A stretch of DNA of 42,523 nt from Clostridia bacterium (GTDB lineage: Bacteria; Bacillota; Clostridia; Oscillospirales; CAG-382), in assembly GCA_017620655.1 (NCBI GenBank), contig JAGAUT010000095.1, forward strand, positions 1 through 42,523, in the 5' to 3' direction. The translations under genes and the position numbers were made by a program. Numbering within the stretch: the stretch's first letter is position 1; each line of letters begins with the position of its first letter. The notes under the pieces are model-generated. The model was not told the origin of the DNA, searched no databases, and was given only the letters and a program-made list of their open reading frames with translations. Of this stretch, positions 1 to 8,123 are shown piece by piece.

Positions 1-254
1 ATATCCATGAAGTAGTAAAGCTCACCGTCGGAGTAAAGATACTGCATATCCTACTTTTCAACGATAGCTGTGGGATACTTATCTGTAGGTGAGAATGTCT
101 TTTCAATTACAGCACCTGTCACTACGTTTCTGAGCTTTGTTCTTACGAAAGCCGCACCCTTACCGGGCTTTACGTGCTGAAATTCAATAATCTGCATAAC
201 GCTGCCATCCATGTCGAATGTTACGCCATTTCTGAAATCGCCTGCTGTTACCAT
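1..254 (-). pseudogene. efp: Elongation factor P, 5' part, with in-frame amber stop
   Basis: EF-P rescues ribosomes stalled at polyproline. The first 67 residues are typical: VTAGDFRNG at the start, the [14 protein letters not shown] loop whose lysine in KPGKG is where EF-P is often modified, and [13 protein letters not shown]. Codon 68 (53-51) is TAG. The same frame then continues without other damage to the window edge with the conserved DMQYLYSDGELYYFMD, so this is one nonsense codon in an otherwise intact frame (relatives have Lys or Arg there). The start is supported by GGAGG nine bases upstream and a good promoter. It lies downstream of pepP, the usual Firmicutes order. TAG ends several intact genes here, so recoding is unlikely. 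The 3' half is outside the window. A real mutation and a sequencing error cannot be told apart here. Confidence 0.85.
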
Positions 255-301
255 TTGTTTATTCCTCCATTATTTTGGTTTTTACATAGATTTACTTTGT
301 A

Positions 302-330
302 ATTATATCATACAATATGCTATATTTCAA
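302..330 (-). promoter_or_regulatory. Promoter of efp
   Basis: On the minus strand TTGAAA (330-325) and TATAAT (307-302) are separated by 17 bases. The start point would be near 295, giving a leader of about 40 bases before the efp ATG at 254. The promoter is intact although the gene carries a nonsense codon. Confidence 0.7.
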
Positions 331-374
331 GTGGTTTTTAAGAAAAAAATGCCGCCTTTGGCAAAAAAATCGCT

Positions 375-1469
375 CTAAATTACAACAAGCTCTTTACTGC
401 TATGGGTAAGATTATCAAATCCACCATTTCTTACTCGCACTATATCCTCTATTCTTACGCCGTATTTCCCTTCGAGGTAGATACCGGGTTCTACCGAAAT
501 CACAACATTTTCGGGAATTGTTGCTTCTACACCCGAAGCAAAATTCGGACCTTCATGTATTTCTAGTCCGAGTGAGTGACCGAGACTGTGACCGAATGTA
601 CCTGCGTAGCCTGCACCGTCAATAACGGCACGGGCTGCAAGGTCGGGTTCTTTACCGATAACGCCTGCTCTTATTACTTCAAAAGCCGCCTTCTGTGCGT
701 CAAGTACGGTGTTATAGACCTTTAACATTTCGTCGTCGGGTTTACCTATACAGACGGTTCTTGTCATATCCGAGCAGTAACCGCCGTATCTTGCACCGAA
801 ATCCATGGTAAGAAAGCCTTTGGATACAGGTATATTTTCGGGCGCACCGTGAGGAAGTGCGCTCTTTTTACCGCTTATGGCAATAGTGTCGAAAGCCAGC
901 CCGTCAGCACCGTTGCGGAGCATGAAGTAATCCATTTCAAGCTGAAGCTCACGTTCGGTAAAATCAGCTCTCGAAATGTTATCTGAAATATATTTTACCG
1001 CAAAGTTAAAGGTTTTATCGGTGATTTCCTGAGCCTTTATGATATTTGAAAGCTCCTCTTGTGTCTTGATTCCCCGTATTTCAGCCATGATGCCCGAACC
1101 GCCGGGTACAAGTTCTGCAAAGTCAATGGAATTATTATACCAGTTATATGTACCGTAGGAAAGAAAGCCGTCTTCAAAAAGGATTTTTTCGCAACCCGAA
1201 AGAAGCTCTTTAAGGTTTTCCATAAACTTTCCGTCCTGTAGTCTTACATCTATATCTTCATCCATAATCCCCTGCTGTTTTTTGATACAAGCGGATTCAT
1301 AATAGCGAAAGTCGGTAAAAAATGTAATCTTACCGTCTCTTACAACAACCGTTCCTGCCGAAGACTGAAAGGATGTGACATATCTTCTGTTTACGGGAGA
1401 AAGCAGTATTAAAGCATCAGCTTTTTCAGAAACTTTTTCACAGATTTTTACATTATTTGGTCTCATCAT
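375..1469 (-). CDS. pepP: Xaa-Pro aminopeptidase (M24 family)
   Basis: Cytoplasmic metallopeptidase that removes an N-terminal residue preceding proline. The 364-residue product has the creatinase-like N-domain (about 1-125) and the pita-bread catalytic domain. Metal ligands are visible in order: Asp in MDFGARYGG and CSDMTRT, His in FGHSLGHSLGLEIHEGP, Glu in SVEPGIY and Glu in VRIED. The true start is ATG 1469 (or the adjacent ATG 1466), preceded by GGAGG; an upstream ATG at 1496 lies before this site and is rejected. The ATG overlaps the TGA of the upstream endonuclease gene, so the two are translationally coupled. It ends in TAG. The pepP-efp order is conserved in Firmicutes. All catalytic residues are present. 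Confidence 0.93.
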   Translation of the reverse strand: MMRPNNVKICEKVSEKADALILLSPVNRRYVTSFQSSAGTVVVRDGKITFFTDFRYYESACIKKQQGIMDEDIDVRLQDGKFMENLKELLSGCEKILFEDGFLSYGTYNWYNNSIDFAELVPGGSGIMAEIRGIKTQEELSNIIKAQEITDKTFNFAVKYISDNISRADFTERELQLEMDYFMLRNGADGLAFDTIAISGKKSALPHGAPENIPVSKGFLTMDFGARYGGYCSDMTRTVCIGKPDDEMLKVYNTVLDAQKAAFEVIRAGVIGKEPDLAARAVIDGAGYAGTFGHSLGHSLGLEIHEGPNFASGVEATIPENVVISVEPGIYLEGKYGVRIEDIVRVRNGGFDNLTHSSKELVVI

Positions 1470-2329
1470 TTTGCCTCCGAAAGAGTATAGTAGCATTCTT
1501 TCATGCTAAGTGCATCCTCAGCCTGTGTGCCGTCTGATTCACATATGATTGTCGGCGTTACACCAAGCTCATATATTGCCTGCATAAGAGGCTCAAAGTT
1601 GGGTCCGTACTGACTGTCCTCGAAGGTAAGATGTCTCTTTTCGCCGCCGTTTGTGTACTCAATCTTTGAAAAGTGGCAATGAAGATTCTGAGCAGCTTCA
1701 GGTGTTACTCCTTTAGCTATTTTATCAAACACTCTCTTATAGTCATCGACAGTCACAAACACGCCGCCCATTTCCCTTGCATTCATATGACCAAAGTCTA
1801 TGACAGGAACTACCGTCTTATCGACAGAACACATATCAATAACCTCATCAAGTGTACCGAACTGATTTACCTTACCCATGGTTTCAATGCCGAGGTCAAA
1901 GCCGTAAAGTCCTGCCTCATGAAGAACCTCAATTGCAAAGCGAAGGGCATCTTTTGCATAGATACTTGCCTGTTCACGTGAAATTTTGGCACACGATCCT
2001 GCGTGTATGACAATGGTTTTACCGCCCATCGCTTCGAGGGCAATGGCACTTTCCAAGATATATCTTGAGCTATTCTTTCTCTTTTCCTCTTCAACCGAAG
2101 ACAGAGAAATAAAGTAGGGTGCATGGATGGACAGGCTGATACCCGCCTGTTTTGCGTTTTCTCCGAGCGCCTTAAAGCCGTCAATGTTTTTGGGCACTCC
2201 CCTGCCTGCTTCGTATTCATAGGCATCAAGTCCGAATTCCTTTACCCAGAAGGGTGCCTTGGAGGTGGCAAGCTTTGTGAGATGGAAAGAATCGGAATTT
2301 CCGCCGGGGCCGAATTTTGGATATGACAT
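1466..2329 (-). CDS. nfo: Endonuclease IV-type AP endonuclease (TIM barrel)
   Basis: The 287-residue product belongs to the AP2Ec/xylose-isomerase-like TIM barrel family that includes endonuclease IV, which cuts DNA 5' of abasic sites using three zinc ions. Family landmarks are SIHAPYFISLSS near residue 70, TIVIHAG (His), GIETMGK (Glu), VIDFGHMNAR (Asp, His), LHCHFSK (His) and ICESDG (Glu). Members with this spacing are usually annotated deoxyribonuclease IV; a sugar isomerase-like function cannot be excluded. A ribosome site (AAAGGTGATA) precedes ATG 2329. The gene sits only 19 bases after a strong terminator of the upstream operon, so its transcription may depend on readthrough or a promoter inside the S1 gene. 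It overlaps pepP at ATGATG. Confidence 0.8.
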   Translation of the reverse strand: MSYPKFGPGGNSDSFHLTKLATSKAPFWVKEFGLDAYEYEAGRGVPKNIDGFKALGENAKQAGISLSIHAPYFISLSSVEEEKRKNSSRYILESAIALEAMGGKTIVIHAGSCAKISREQASIYAKDALRFAIEVLHEAGLYGFDLGIETMGKVNQFGTLDEVIDMCSVDKTVVPVIDFGHMNAREMGGVFVTVDDYKRVFDKIAKGVTPEAAQNLHCHFSKIEYTNGGEKRHLTFEDSQYGPNFEPLMQAIYELGVTPTIICESDGTQAEDALSMKECYYTLSEAK

Positions 2330-2347
2330 ATTATCACCTTTATTTTA

Positions 2348-2377
2348 CAAAAAGCCGAAAAGCTTTCGCTCTTCGGC
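2348..2377 (-). terminator. Terminator of the rpiR-to-S1 operon
   Basis: Read on the minus strand, a 10-bp stem (2377-2368 with 2363-2354, one G-U pair) closed by a GAAA tetraloop is followed directly by five T. It lies 22 bases after the S1 stop codon and 19 bases before the next start codon. Confidence 0.85.
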
Positions 2378-2398
2378 CCATGTATGTTCAGAATTTAA

Positions 2399-3580
2399 TT
2401 ATTCAGCAGCTTCTTCTGCAGCAACTTCTGCTACTTCTTCAACTGCTTCAACAGCTTCTTCAGCAGCTTCTTCAACTACTTCTTCTTCGGGTTCGAGAAG
2501 AGCACGCATAGAGAGGCTTACTCTCTTTGCGTCATAGTCGATTGCTGTAATCTTAGCTGTAACTACATCGCCAACGGAAAGTTCATCAGCGGGCTTTGCA
2601 ATCTTCTTATTGGAGATCTGAGAAATATGGATAAGACCGTCAATGCCGGGGATGATTTCAGCAAATGCGCCGAAAGGTGTAAGACCTGCAACCTTTGCTT
2701 CAACTACATCGCCTTCATTGTACTTTTCGGAAAGGATTGTCCAAGGATTTTCTGCATCAACCTTATGGCCGAGAGAAATTCTCTTGTTTTCCTTATCAAG
2801 AGCCTTAACGAATACGTCGATCTCTTCGCCAACCTTAACAACTTCGGAAGGATTCTTGATTCTCTTCCAGCTGAGTTCTGATACGTGAACCATACCGTCA
2901 ACGCCGCCGAGATCTACAAATGCACCGTAGTTTGTAATAGACTTAACCTTACCTGTGAACTTCTGGCCTTCTTCAACTGTTTCCCAGAACTTTGCTTCTG
3001 CAGCTTCTCTTTCAACGCGAGCTGCTGCTCTCATGGAGCCTACAACTCTCTTTCTTGCCTTTTCTACGCTGATAATCTTGAAGGAAACTTCCTTACCTGC
3101 GAATACCTGAAGATCCTTTTCTTCGTAAGCTTCTTCACGTCTGGGAAGTGTTGTCTGGGAAATCGGGATAAATACTCTCACACCCTTTGCAAGAACAGCG
3201 ATGCCGCCTCTTGTGATTTCAACAACCTTACCTGTAAGGATTTCATCATTTGCTTCTGCTGCTTCAATTTCATCAAAGCACTTAACAGCGTCAATCTTTA
3301 CCTTACTGAGTGTGATTGTGCCTTCTGCATCGTTAGGCTTAATAACGATTGCTTCGATTTCGTCGCCTACCTTAACAATGTCTTCGAGCTTCTGAGAAGC
3401 ATCCATTGTCATTTCGGAATGAGGGATAATACCTGTGTATTTAACACCAAGGTCAAGATGTACCTCGGTAGGTGTTACTGAAGTTACAATACCCTTTGTT
3501 GTTTCTCCTGCACGGAGTCTCTTGAAGGACGCGTCAAGCATCTCCTCAAAGCTCATGTTTTCGTTGATTTCTGTCATCAT
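2399..3580 (-). CDS. rpsA: 30S ribosomal protein S1 (four S1 domains)
   Basis: RNA-binding translation factor of 393 residues. Four S1 domains are visible at roughly 15-90, 100-170, 185-255 and 272-342. Typical strands are KGIVTSV...VHLDLG in the first, GKVKSITNYGAFVDLGGVDGMVHVSELSW in the third and VAGLTPFGAFAEI...GLIHISQIS in the fourth; the second is more diverged. The C-terminus from about 348 is a low-complexity Glu/Ala/Val tail. The start overlaps the ispH stop at ATGATG and no good ribosome site precedes it, so expression probably relies on reinitiation after IspH. In many Clostridia IspH and these S1 domains are one fused protein; here they are separate frames. It is the last gene of the operon. 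Confidence 0.93.
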   Translation of the reverse strand: MMTEINENMSFEEMLDASFKRLRAGETTKGIVTSVTPTEVHLDLGVKYTGIIPHSEMTMDASQKLEDIVKVGDEIEAIVIKPNDAEGTITLSKVKIDAVKCFDEIEAAEANDEILTGKVVEITRGGIAVLAKGVRVFIPISQTTLPRREEAYEEKDLQVFAGKEVSFKIISVEKARKRVVGSMRAAARVEREAAEAKFWETVEEGQKFTGKVKSITNYGAFVDLGGVDGMVHVSELSWKRIKNPSEVVKVGEEIDVFVKALDKENKRISLGHKVDAENPWTILSEKYNEGDVVEAKVAGLTPFGAFAEIIPGIDGLIHISQISNKKIAKPADELSVGDVVTAKITAIDYDAKRVSLSMRALLEPEEEVVEEAAEEAVEAVEEVAEVAAEEAAE

Positions 3581-4527
3581 GTTGTTGTTTCGCCAGAAGC
3601 GGTTATGATGATTTCACTCGCTCTGACTTTTACCTCCTCTAATATATCATCAGGTGTCGATGCACCTGCTGTAATCCCTACGGTGAAAACTGCATTTGGC
3701 TGTAACAGCGTTTCTTTACAGAGAGCCGAGATCTTATCTTCATCAAGCTCGTCCGCTTTTTCTACAAGATATGCTTCTCTGCAATACTCGGATGCAATCT
3801 CAAACAGTTTCTTTGTGTTTGAACTCTTTTTTCCTCCGACTATCAGCATTACGTCGCATTCTTTGGAAAGCTGTACAACTTCATTTTGTCTTTTTTCCGT
3901 AACACTACATATTGTATCAAATATTTTTGAATTTGTATATAGTTTTTTTGCAAGTTTTTGACAATTTACATATTTTTCATTATTATATGTAGTTTGTGAC
4001 GTTAATACGAAACAATCTTCAAAACTTGTTAATTTCTCCTTTAAGTTTTGCTCAAGTTCCGACTCATCACTGCACACCACCGCATCGCAATGGGCATAAC
4101 TTATTGTTCCTACCGCTTCGGGGTGTTTCTTATCCCCCATGACAACGCAAAGCGAAGCATCACGGGTATTTTTATCAACTATCTCGTGGATTCGCTCTAC
4201 ATACGGGCAGGTTGCATTTACATACTCAAAGCCCTTTTCCTCAAGGTACTTCACAAGCTCTTTCTTTATACCGTGGGCACGCACCACAAGAACAATATTA
4301 TCCTTATCCTTTTCGAGTGTGGGAATATCCTCTTCCTCAACGACAAAGATGTTCTTTTCTTTTAATCTCTCAACAAAAATGCTGTTATGTATCAGTTCTC
4401 CGACTGTATAAATCTTTTTATCGGTTTTACTGCGAAGCTCAAGTACCGTATCGACAGCACGTCTGACACCAAAGCAAAAGCCTGCGTTTTTCGCCGTAAC
4501 AACCTTTACTCTTGTGTTATCTTGCAT
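3577..4527 (-). CDS. ispH: 4-hydroxy-3-methylbut-2-enyl diphosphate reductase
   Basis: Last enzyme of the methylerythritol phosphate pathway, making isopentenyl and dimethylallyl diphosphate with a [4Fe-4S] cluster. The 316-residue length is normal. The three cluster cysteines lie in AGFCFGVRRA near residue 18, NATCPYVERIH near 100 and DTICSVTEKRQ near 205. Substrate-binding motifs VRAHG, QTTYN and ITAGASTP are also present. ATG 4527 has AGGAA eight bases upstream and overlaps the plsC end by 11 bases. The stop shares ATGATG with the S1 gene. The cmk-plsC-ispH-S1 order is a conserved clostridial cluster. Confidence 0.95.
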   Translation of the reverse strand: MQDNTRVKVVTAKNAGFCFGVRRAVDTVLELRSKTDKKIYTVGELIHNSIFVERLKEKNIFVVEEEDIPTLEKDKDNIVLVVRAHGIKKELVKYLEEKGFEYVNATCPYVERIHEIVDKNTRDASLCVVMGDKKHPEAVGTISYAHCDAVVCSDESELEQNLKEKLTSFEDCFVLTSQTTYNNEKYVNCQKLAKKLYTNSKIFDTICSVTEKRQNEVVQLSKECDVMLIVGGKKSSNTKKLFEIASEYCREAYLVEKADELDEDKISALCKETLLQPNAVFTVGITAGASTPDDILEEVKVRASEIIITASGETTT

Positions 4528-5149
4528 TTGCTTTTTCCTTCATTTCATCACAGAGCTTACAGATTTCATCGAAAATCTTCTGTGTGATTCTTTCGTAATC
4601 TTCGCGTGCGCCTGAAAAACCAAGTTCATCATAAGTCATGGGTTTACCTACAGTAACGTAGACCTTTCTGAAAATCTTGACTCTGTAATTCTTTGTATAA
4701 ATACCGATGGGCACCACCGTTGCTTTGGAGTGCCTTACAAGAAGAGCCGTTCCACCCTTTACCTCGGTTGTGGACGGTTCGACATCGGGGCATCTTGTTC
4801 CCTGAGGGAAAAGACAGATTCTTCCGCCGTCCTTAAGGGCGGCAACCGTCATTTTAAGGGTAGCAAGGTCATTTCCCGTTCTGTCAATAGGAAATGCACC
4901 GAGGATTTTAAGAAGCCATTTAAGCACGGGAATGCTGAAAAGCTCCTTCTTTGCCATAAAGTTTATCGGTTTCTTGGTTTCACAAGCCGCAATAACAGGA
5001 TCCCAGTTTGACATATGATTTATAGCATAAACAACAGGACCGTCGACATTTTCATTTTCAAGTCCGTATGTCTTTGTTCTGAAAAGAAGTCTCAGAACCC
5101 ATTTTGCAATCCATGTTATACAGTTATAAAACCACATTGATCTTTTCAT
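4517..5149 (-). CDS. plsC: 1-acyl-sn-glycerol-3-phosphate acyltransferase
   Basis: Membrane-associated acyltransferase that makes phosphatidic acid from lysophosphatidic acid. The 210-residue product has an N-terminal hydrophobic segment, the catalytic HX4D motif as NHMSNWDP (near residue 45), and the PIGIY segment near the end of the domain. The substrate motif usually written FPEGTR reads FPQGTR; whether that Glu-to-Gln change matters cannot be judged without relatives. ATG 5149 follows GGAGA by six bases and overlaps the end of cmk by 26 bases, so it is co-translated with cmk. Confidence 0.9.
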   Translation of the reverse strand: MKRSMWFYNCITWIAKWVLRLLFRTKTYGLENENVDGPVVYAINHMSNWDPVIAACETKKPINFMAKKELFSIPVLKWLLKILGAFPIDRTGNDLATLKMTVAALKDGGRICLFPQGTRCPDVEPSTTEVKGGTALLVRHSKATVVPIGIYTKNYRVKIFRKVYVTVGKPMTYDELGFSGAREDYERITQKIFDEICKLCDEMKEKANAR

Positions 5150-5798
5150 TGATTATCTCCAACACCTTTTCAATATTAACCTCAAGCGACATTTCCGAGT
5201 TATCCATCATGATTGCATCCTCTGCGGGTTTACAGGGTGCAAGTGCACGGGAGGAATCGTTTTTATCTCTTTCAATCATATCAGAAAGAACATCTTCATA
5301 GGTTACTTCCTTGCCCTTTTCCACAAGCTCCTTATAACGCCTCTTTGCTCTTGCCTCGGATGTTGCGTACATGAAAATCTTGACATCTGCATCGGGAAGT
5401 ACCACCGTTCCGATATCTCTGCCATCCATAATAACGTTATTTGTCTTTGCAAAATCTCTCTGCATCTGAAGAAGAAAGGCTCTCACCCTACCGAGTGCAG
5501 ACACAGCCGATGCGTACATGGACATTTCCGGAAGTCTGATTTCCTCTGACACATCTTCATCAGAGAGGAAAACATGCTGAGTTCCGTCAATCCACTTGAT
5601 TTTAATATCCACTTTATCAAGGTTTGCCCCAAGTGTTTCTTCATCATGGGGGTCTATATTATTTCTTTTAGCAAACACACCGACGGTGCGGTAGATTGCA
5701 CCTGTATCAACATAGAGGAAGCCGAGCTTTGCGGCTACCGCCTTTGCAACTGTGCTTTTTCCTGAGCCTGAGGGGCCGTCTATTGCAATACTGTACAT
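5124..5798 (-). CDS. cmk: Cytidylate kinase
   Basis: Phosphorylates CMP and dCMP. The 224-residue product has the P-loop GPSGSGKST at residues 8-16, DTGAIYR, the DGRDIGTVVLPDADVKIF segment and the arginine-rich lid around EARAKRRYKE. AAGGA precedes ATG 5798. The gene sits between the HI0933-type flavoprotein gene (28 bases upstream) and plsC, which overlaps its 3' end. No oddities. Confidence 0.95.
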   Translation of the reverse strand: MYSIAIDGPSGSGKSTVAKAVAAKLGFLYVDTGAIYRTVGVFAKRNNIDPHDEETLGANLDKVDIKIKWIDGTQHVFLSDEDVSEEIRLPEMSMYASAVSALGRVRAFLLQMQRDFAKTNNVIMDGRDIGTVVLPDADVKIFMYATSEARAKRRYKELVEKGKEVTYEDVLSDMIERDKNDSSRALAPCKPAEDAIMMDNSEMSLEVNIEKVLEIINEKINVVL

Positions 5799-5826
5799 TT
5801 AAAAATCCTTTCAACCGGGGGGTAAT

Positions 5827-7122
5827 TTATTCTTGTGCGGCACTCTGTCCCGCAAGATGTGCGGTTGAGAATGCAATTTGCAGGTTAAATCCGCCGGTAT
5901 AGGCATCGACGTCAACAACCTCACCTGCAAAGTAAAGTCCCGACACGATTTTCGATTCCATCGTAGAGGGGTTTATTTCTTTTGTGGCAACGCCGCCCGA
6001 GGTGATGATTGCCTCATCAACGGGTCGGAAGGAATGGACATCAACCTTAAAGCCCTTAAGGGTTTCAAGTATTGTTCGTCTTTCTTCCTTTGTGAGTGAA
6101 TTTGGCTTGAGTTCTTTTCTTATACCGCATTTATTAAGAAACGGTACAATCATCTTTGAGGGAAGCAAATCACTCATGGCATTATCCATATTCTTATTTA
6201 TATACTTTGAAAAATCTGACAGAAGTCTGTTATCAAGGGTCTTTTCATCAAGAGACGGTTTAAGGTCGATACTGACGGTATATCTGTTCTCTTGCATATC
6301 ACGCATATGGCTTGACGCCGACAGCACAAGCGGACCCGACATTCCGAAATGGGTAAAGAGCATCTCTCCCATTTCCTTGAAAATAACCTTATTCTTTTTA
6401 TTATCGATGACAGAAAGCGTGACATTCTTAAGAGAAAGTCCCATCATATCACGGCAAGCCTTATCATGCGACACAAGCGGTACAAGTGAGGGTTTTATTT
6501 CTTTCACCGTATGACCGAGGCTTTCGGCAAACTTATATCCGTCTCCGTCAGAGCCTGTCTGGGGATAGGAAGCACCGCCGGTTGCGACGATACATCTGTC
6601 AAAGTACATTTCAGTTTTATCTTCAAGAACAACCGATGTAAACACACCGTCCTCCGAGGTAATACCCGAAACCTTTTTATTGACTACTCTTACATTATGC
6701 TCAAAAAGTTTCTTTTTTAGCACCTTAAGAATATCTATAGCTTTATCAGACGTCGGGAAAACCCTGTTTCCCCTCTCCACCTTCAAGGGTGTTCCGCCCT
6801 TTATAAAGAAGTCCATGACATCCTGCGGAGTAAAGCTATTGAATGAGGCATACATGAACTTTCCGCCGACAGGTGTATTCTTCAGAAACTCATCGAGGGT
6901 ACAGTCATTTGTTACATTACACCTTCCCTTACCTGTAATGAGTAGTTTTTTACCGAGGTAAGCATTATCATAAAAACGTTCAGACTCCATGGTCTTTTGC
7001 GATTTATTCTTTTCAAAAAGTGTAACGGATGCTCCGTTTTCGGCAGCCGTTATTGCTGCCATGAGTCCTGCTGCTCCGCCGCCAATTACGCAAACCTTTA
7101 TTTTACTTTCTTGATTTTTCAT
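5827..7122 (-). CDS. HI0933/YhiN-family FAD-dependent oxidoreductase
   Basis: Flavoprotein of the HI0933 family (BaiN-like), about 431 residues. The FAD-binding Rossmann motif VIGGGAAGLMAA lies at about 12-23, followed by GKKLLITGKGRCNVTND, a family signature, ATGGASYPQTGSDGDGY in the middle, and a C-terminal GEVVDVDAYTGGFNLQIAFSTAHLAG that closes the FAD site. Between the VTLFEKNK strand and LGKKLLIT there is a roughly 15-residue insertion (SQKTMESERFYDNAY). The start at ATG 7122 (MKNQESK) is chosen because it begins just before the Rossmann fold; the frame is open further upstream inside rpiR without homology. It overlaps the end of rpiR by 20 bases. The substrate is not known. Confidence 0.85.
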   Translation of the reverse strand: MKNQESKIKVCVIGGGAAGLMAAITAAENGASVTLFEKNKSQKTMESERFYDNAYLGKKLLITGKGRCNVTNDCTLDEFLKNTPVGGKFMYASFNSFTPQDVMDFFIKGGTPLKVERGNRVFPTSDKAIDILKVLKKKLFEHNVRVVNKKVSGITSEDGVFTSVVLEDKTEMYFDRCIVATGGASYPQTGSDGDGYKFAESLGHTVKEIKPSLVPLVSHDKACRDMMGLSLKNVTLSVIDNKKNKVIFKEMGEMLFTHFGMSGPLVLSASSHMRDMQENRYTVSIDLKPSLDEKTLDNRLLSDFSKYINKNMDNAMSDLLPSKMIVPFLNKCGIRKELKPNSLTKEERRTILETLKGFKVDVHSFRPVDEAIITSGGVATKEINPSTMESKIVSGLYFAGEVVDVDAYTGGFNLQIAFSTAHLAGQSAAQE

Positions 7123-7966
7123 ATACGTCGTATTCTTCCCAGATTGTTTCAAGGTCACGGAAGGTTTCCTTGATTGTATCCTGCTTCTTTCTGCCGATGG
7201 CAACAAGAAGTGCGTTTATAATACTGAGAGGAGCTGCAAGCGAGTCAATAAAAGATGCCATATCACTCTTGGCAAAGAGCTTTGAGTCGGCATATGCGGC
7301 AATGGGTGATGTGTCACCGTCTGTAATGGCAATTACCTTTGCACCCTTCTTCTTTGCAAACTCCGCCGCAAGCTTTGTTCGGCTTGAATATCTCGGGAAC
7401 GAGATGGCAATAAGCACGTCTCCTTCGCTTATTCTGAAAATCTGCTCAAACAGTTCATTTGTACTGTTGGAAAAGAGCATTTTTACATTTCCGAACATAT
7501 AGCCGAGATAATGATTCATAAAGTCAGCCAGCATACTTGAAGAACGTATACCGAGAAGAAATATATTTTTTGCATTACAGATTGTCTCAACCGCTTCGTC
7601 GAAGGACTTTTCATCAATATTTGAAAGAGAAGCCTTGATATTATTCATATCAGCCGTAAGAACATTTGCAAGCACACTTCCTCCCGCAAAGCGGCTATCG
7701 GCAACGCCCATACGCTGAACGCTGGTGAGCTTTGAGCGAAGGCTCTGCTGAAGCACTCTCTGGAATTCGGGGTATCCCGAAAAGCCGAGTTCAATTGCAA
7801 ATCTTACAACTGTTGATTCAGAAACGCCGACTTCACTTCCGAGTTTTGTTGCAGTAAGATACGCCGCAACTTCGCCGTAATCCTTAATAAAGGCGGCAAT
7901 TTTTTTATGGCTTTTTGACATTTTGGGATTTCGCTCTTCAATTATTTCAAACAAATCCTTTTGCAT
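7103..7966 (-). CDS. RpiR-family transcriptional regulator (HTH + SIS)
   Basis: Sugar-phosphate-responsive DNA-binding protein of 287 residues. The N-terminal HTH (about 1-77) is visible as LGSEVGVSESTVVRFAIELGFSGYPEF. The SIS domain (about 125-260) contains NIFLLGIRSSSMLADFMNHYLG and DVLIAISFPRYSSRTKLAAEFAKKKGAKVIAITD. It has a very good promoter and heads the operon containing the flavoprotein gene, cmk, plsC, ispH and S1. This is unusual company: RpiR regulators normally sit beside sugar catabolism genes. The ligand cannot be inferred. Confidence 0.92.
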   Translation of the reverse strand: MQKDLFEIIEERNPKMSKSHKKIAAFIKDYGEVAAYLTATKLGSEVGVSESTVVRFAIELGFSGYPEFQRVLQQSLRSKLTSVQRMGVADSRFAGGSVLANVLTADMNNIKASLSNIDEKSFDEAVETICNAKNIFLLGIRSSSMLADFMNHYLGYMFGNVKMLFSNSTNELFEQIFRISEGDVLIAISFPRYSSRTKLAAEFAKKKGAKVIAITDGDTSPIAAYADSKLFAKSDMASFIDSLAAPLSIINALLVAIGRKKQDTIKETFRDLETIWEEYDVYEKSRK

Positions 7967-8013
7967 TTTAAATACCTCGATTTTGCAAATTTGAGCAATG
8001 GTATAACAGATAT

Positions 8014-8042
8014 ATTATCGCATTTTTTGTCGGGTTTGTCAA
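8014..8042 (-). promoter_or_regulatory. Promoter of the rpiR operon
   Basis: TTGACA (8042-8037) and GATAAT (8019-8014) on the minus strand are separated by 17 bases. It is divergent from the methyltransferase promoter; the two -35 boxes lie 23 bases apart. Confidence 0.8.
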
Positions 8043-8065
8043 GGGATTTTGATATTATTAATTTG

Positions 8066-8094
8066 TTGACGGACAAAGAATTATATGGTAAAAT
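8066..8094 (+). promoter_or_regulatory. Promoter of the rRNA methyltransferase gene
   Basis: TTGACG (8066-8071), a 17-base spacer and TAAAAT (8089-8094). The ATG at 8124 follows with a CAGGAGAG ribosome site. Confidence 0.8.
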
Positions 8095-8123
8095 AGTGGC
8101 AGTAAAAACACAGGAGAGATATT

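Noticed and set aside
51..53. TAG in efp as a recoded amino acid codon (pyrrolysine-like)
   Set aside because: TAG ends pepP, fabG, cysS, rny and the right-edge gene cleanly, and no recoding element or pyl gene is in the window.
2885..3481. 198-codon plus-strand frame opposite the S1 gene
   Set aside because: Antisense shadow; composition rich in Cys and Phe, with no start signals.
4770..4810. PlsC motif FPQGTR instead of FPEGTR as an inactivating change
   Set aside because: The Gln variant may occur in working relatives; the HX4D motif is intact and I cannot compare relatives here.
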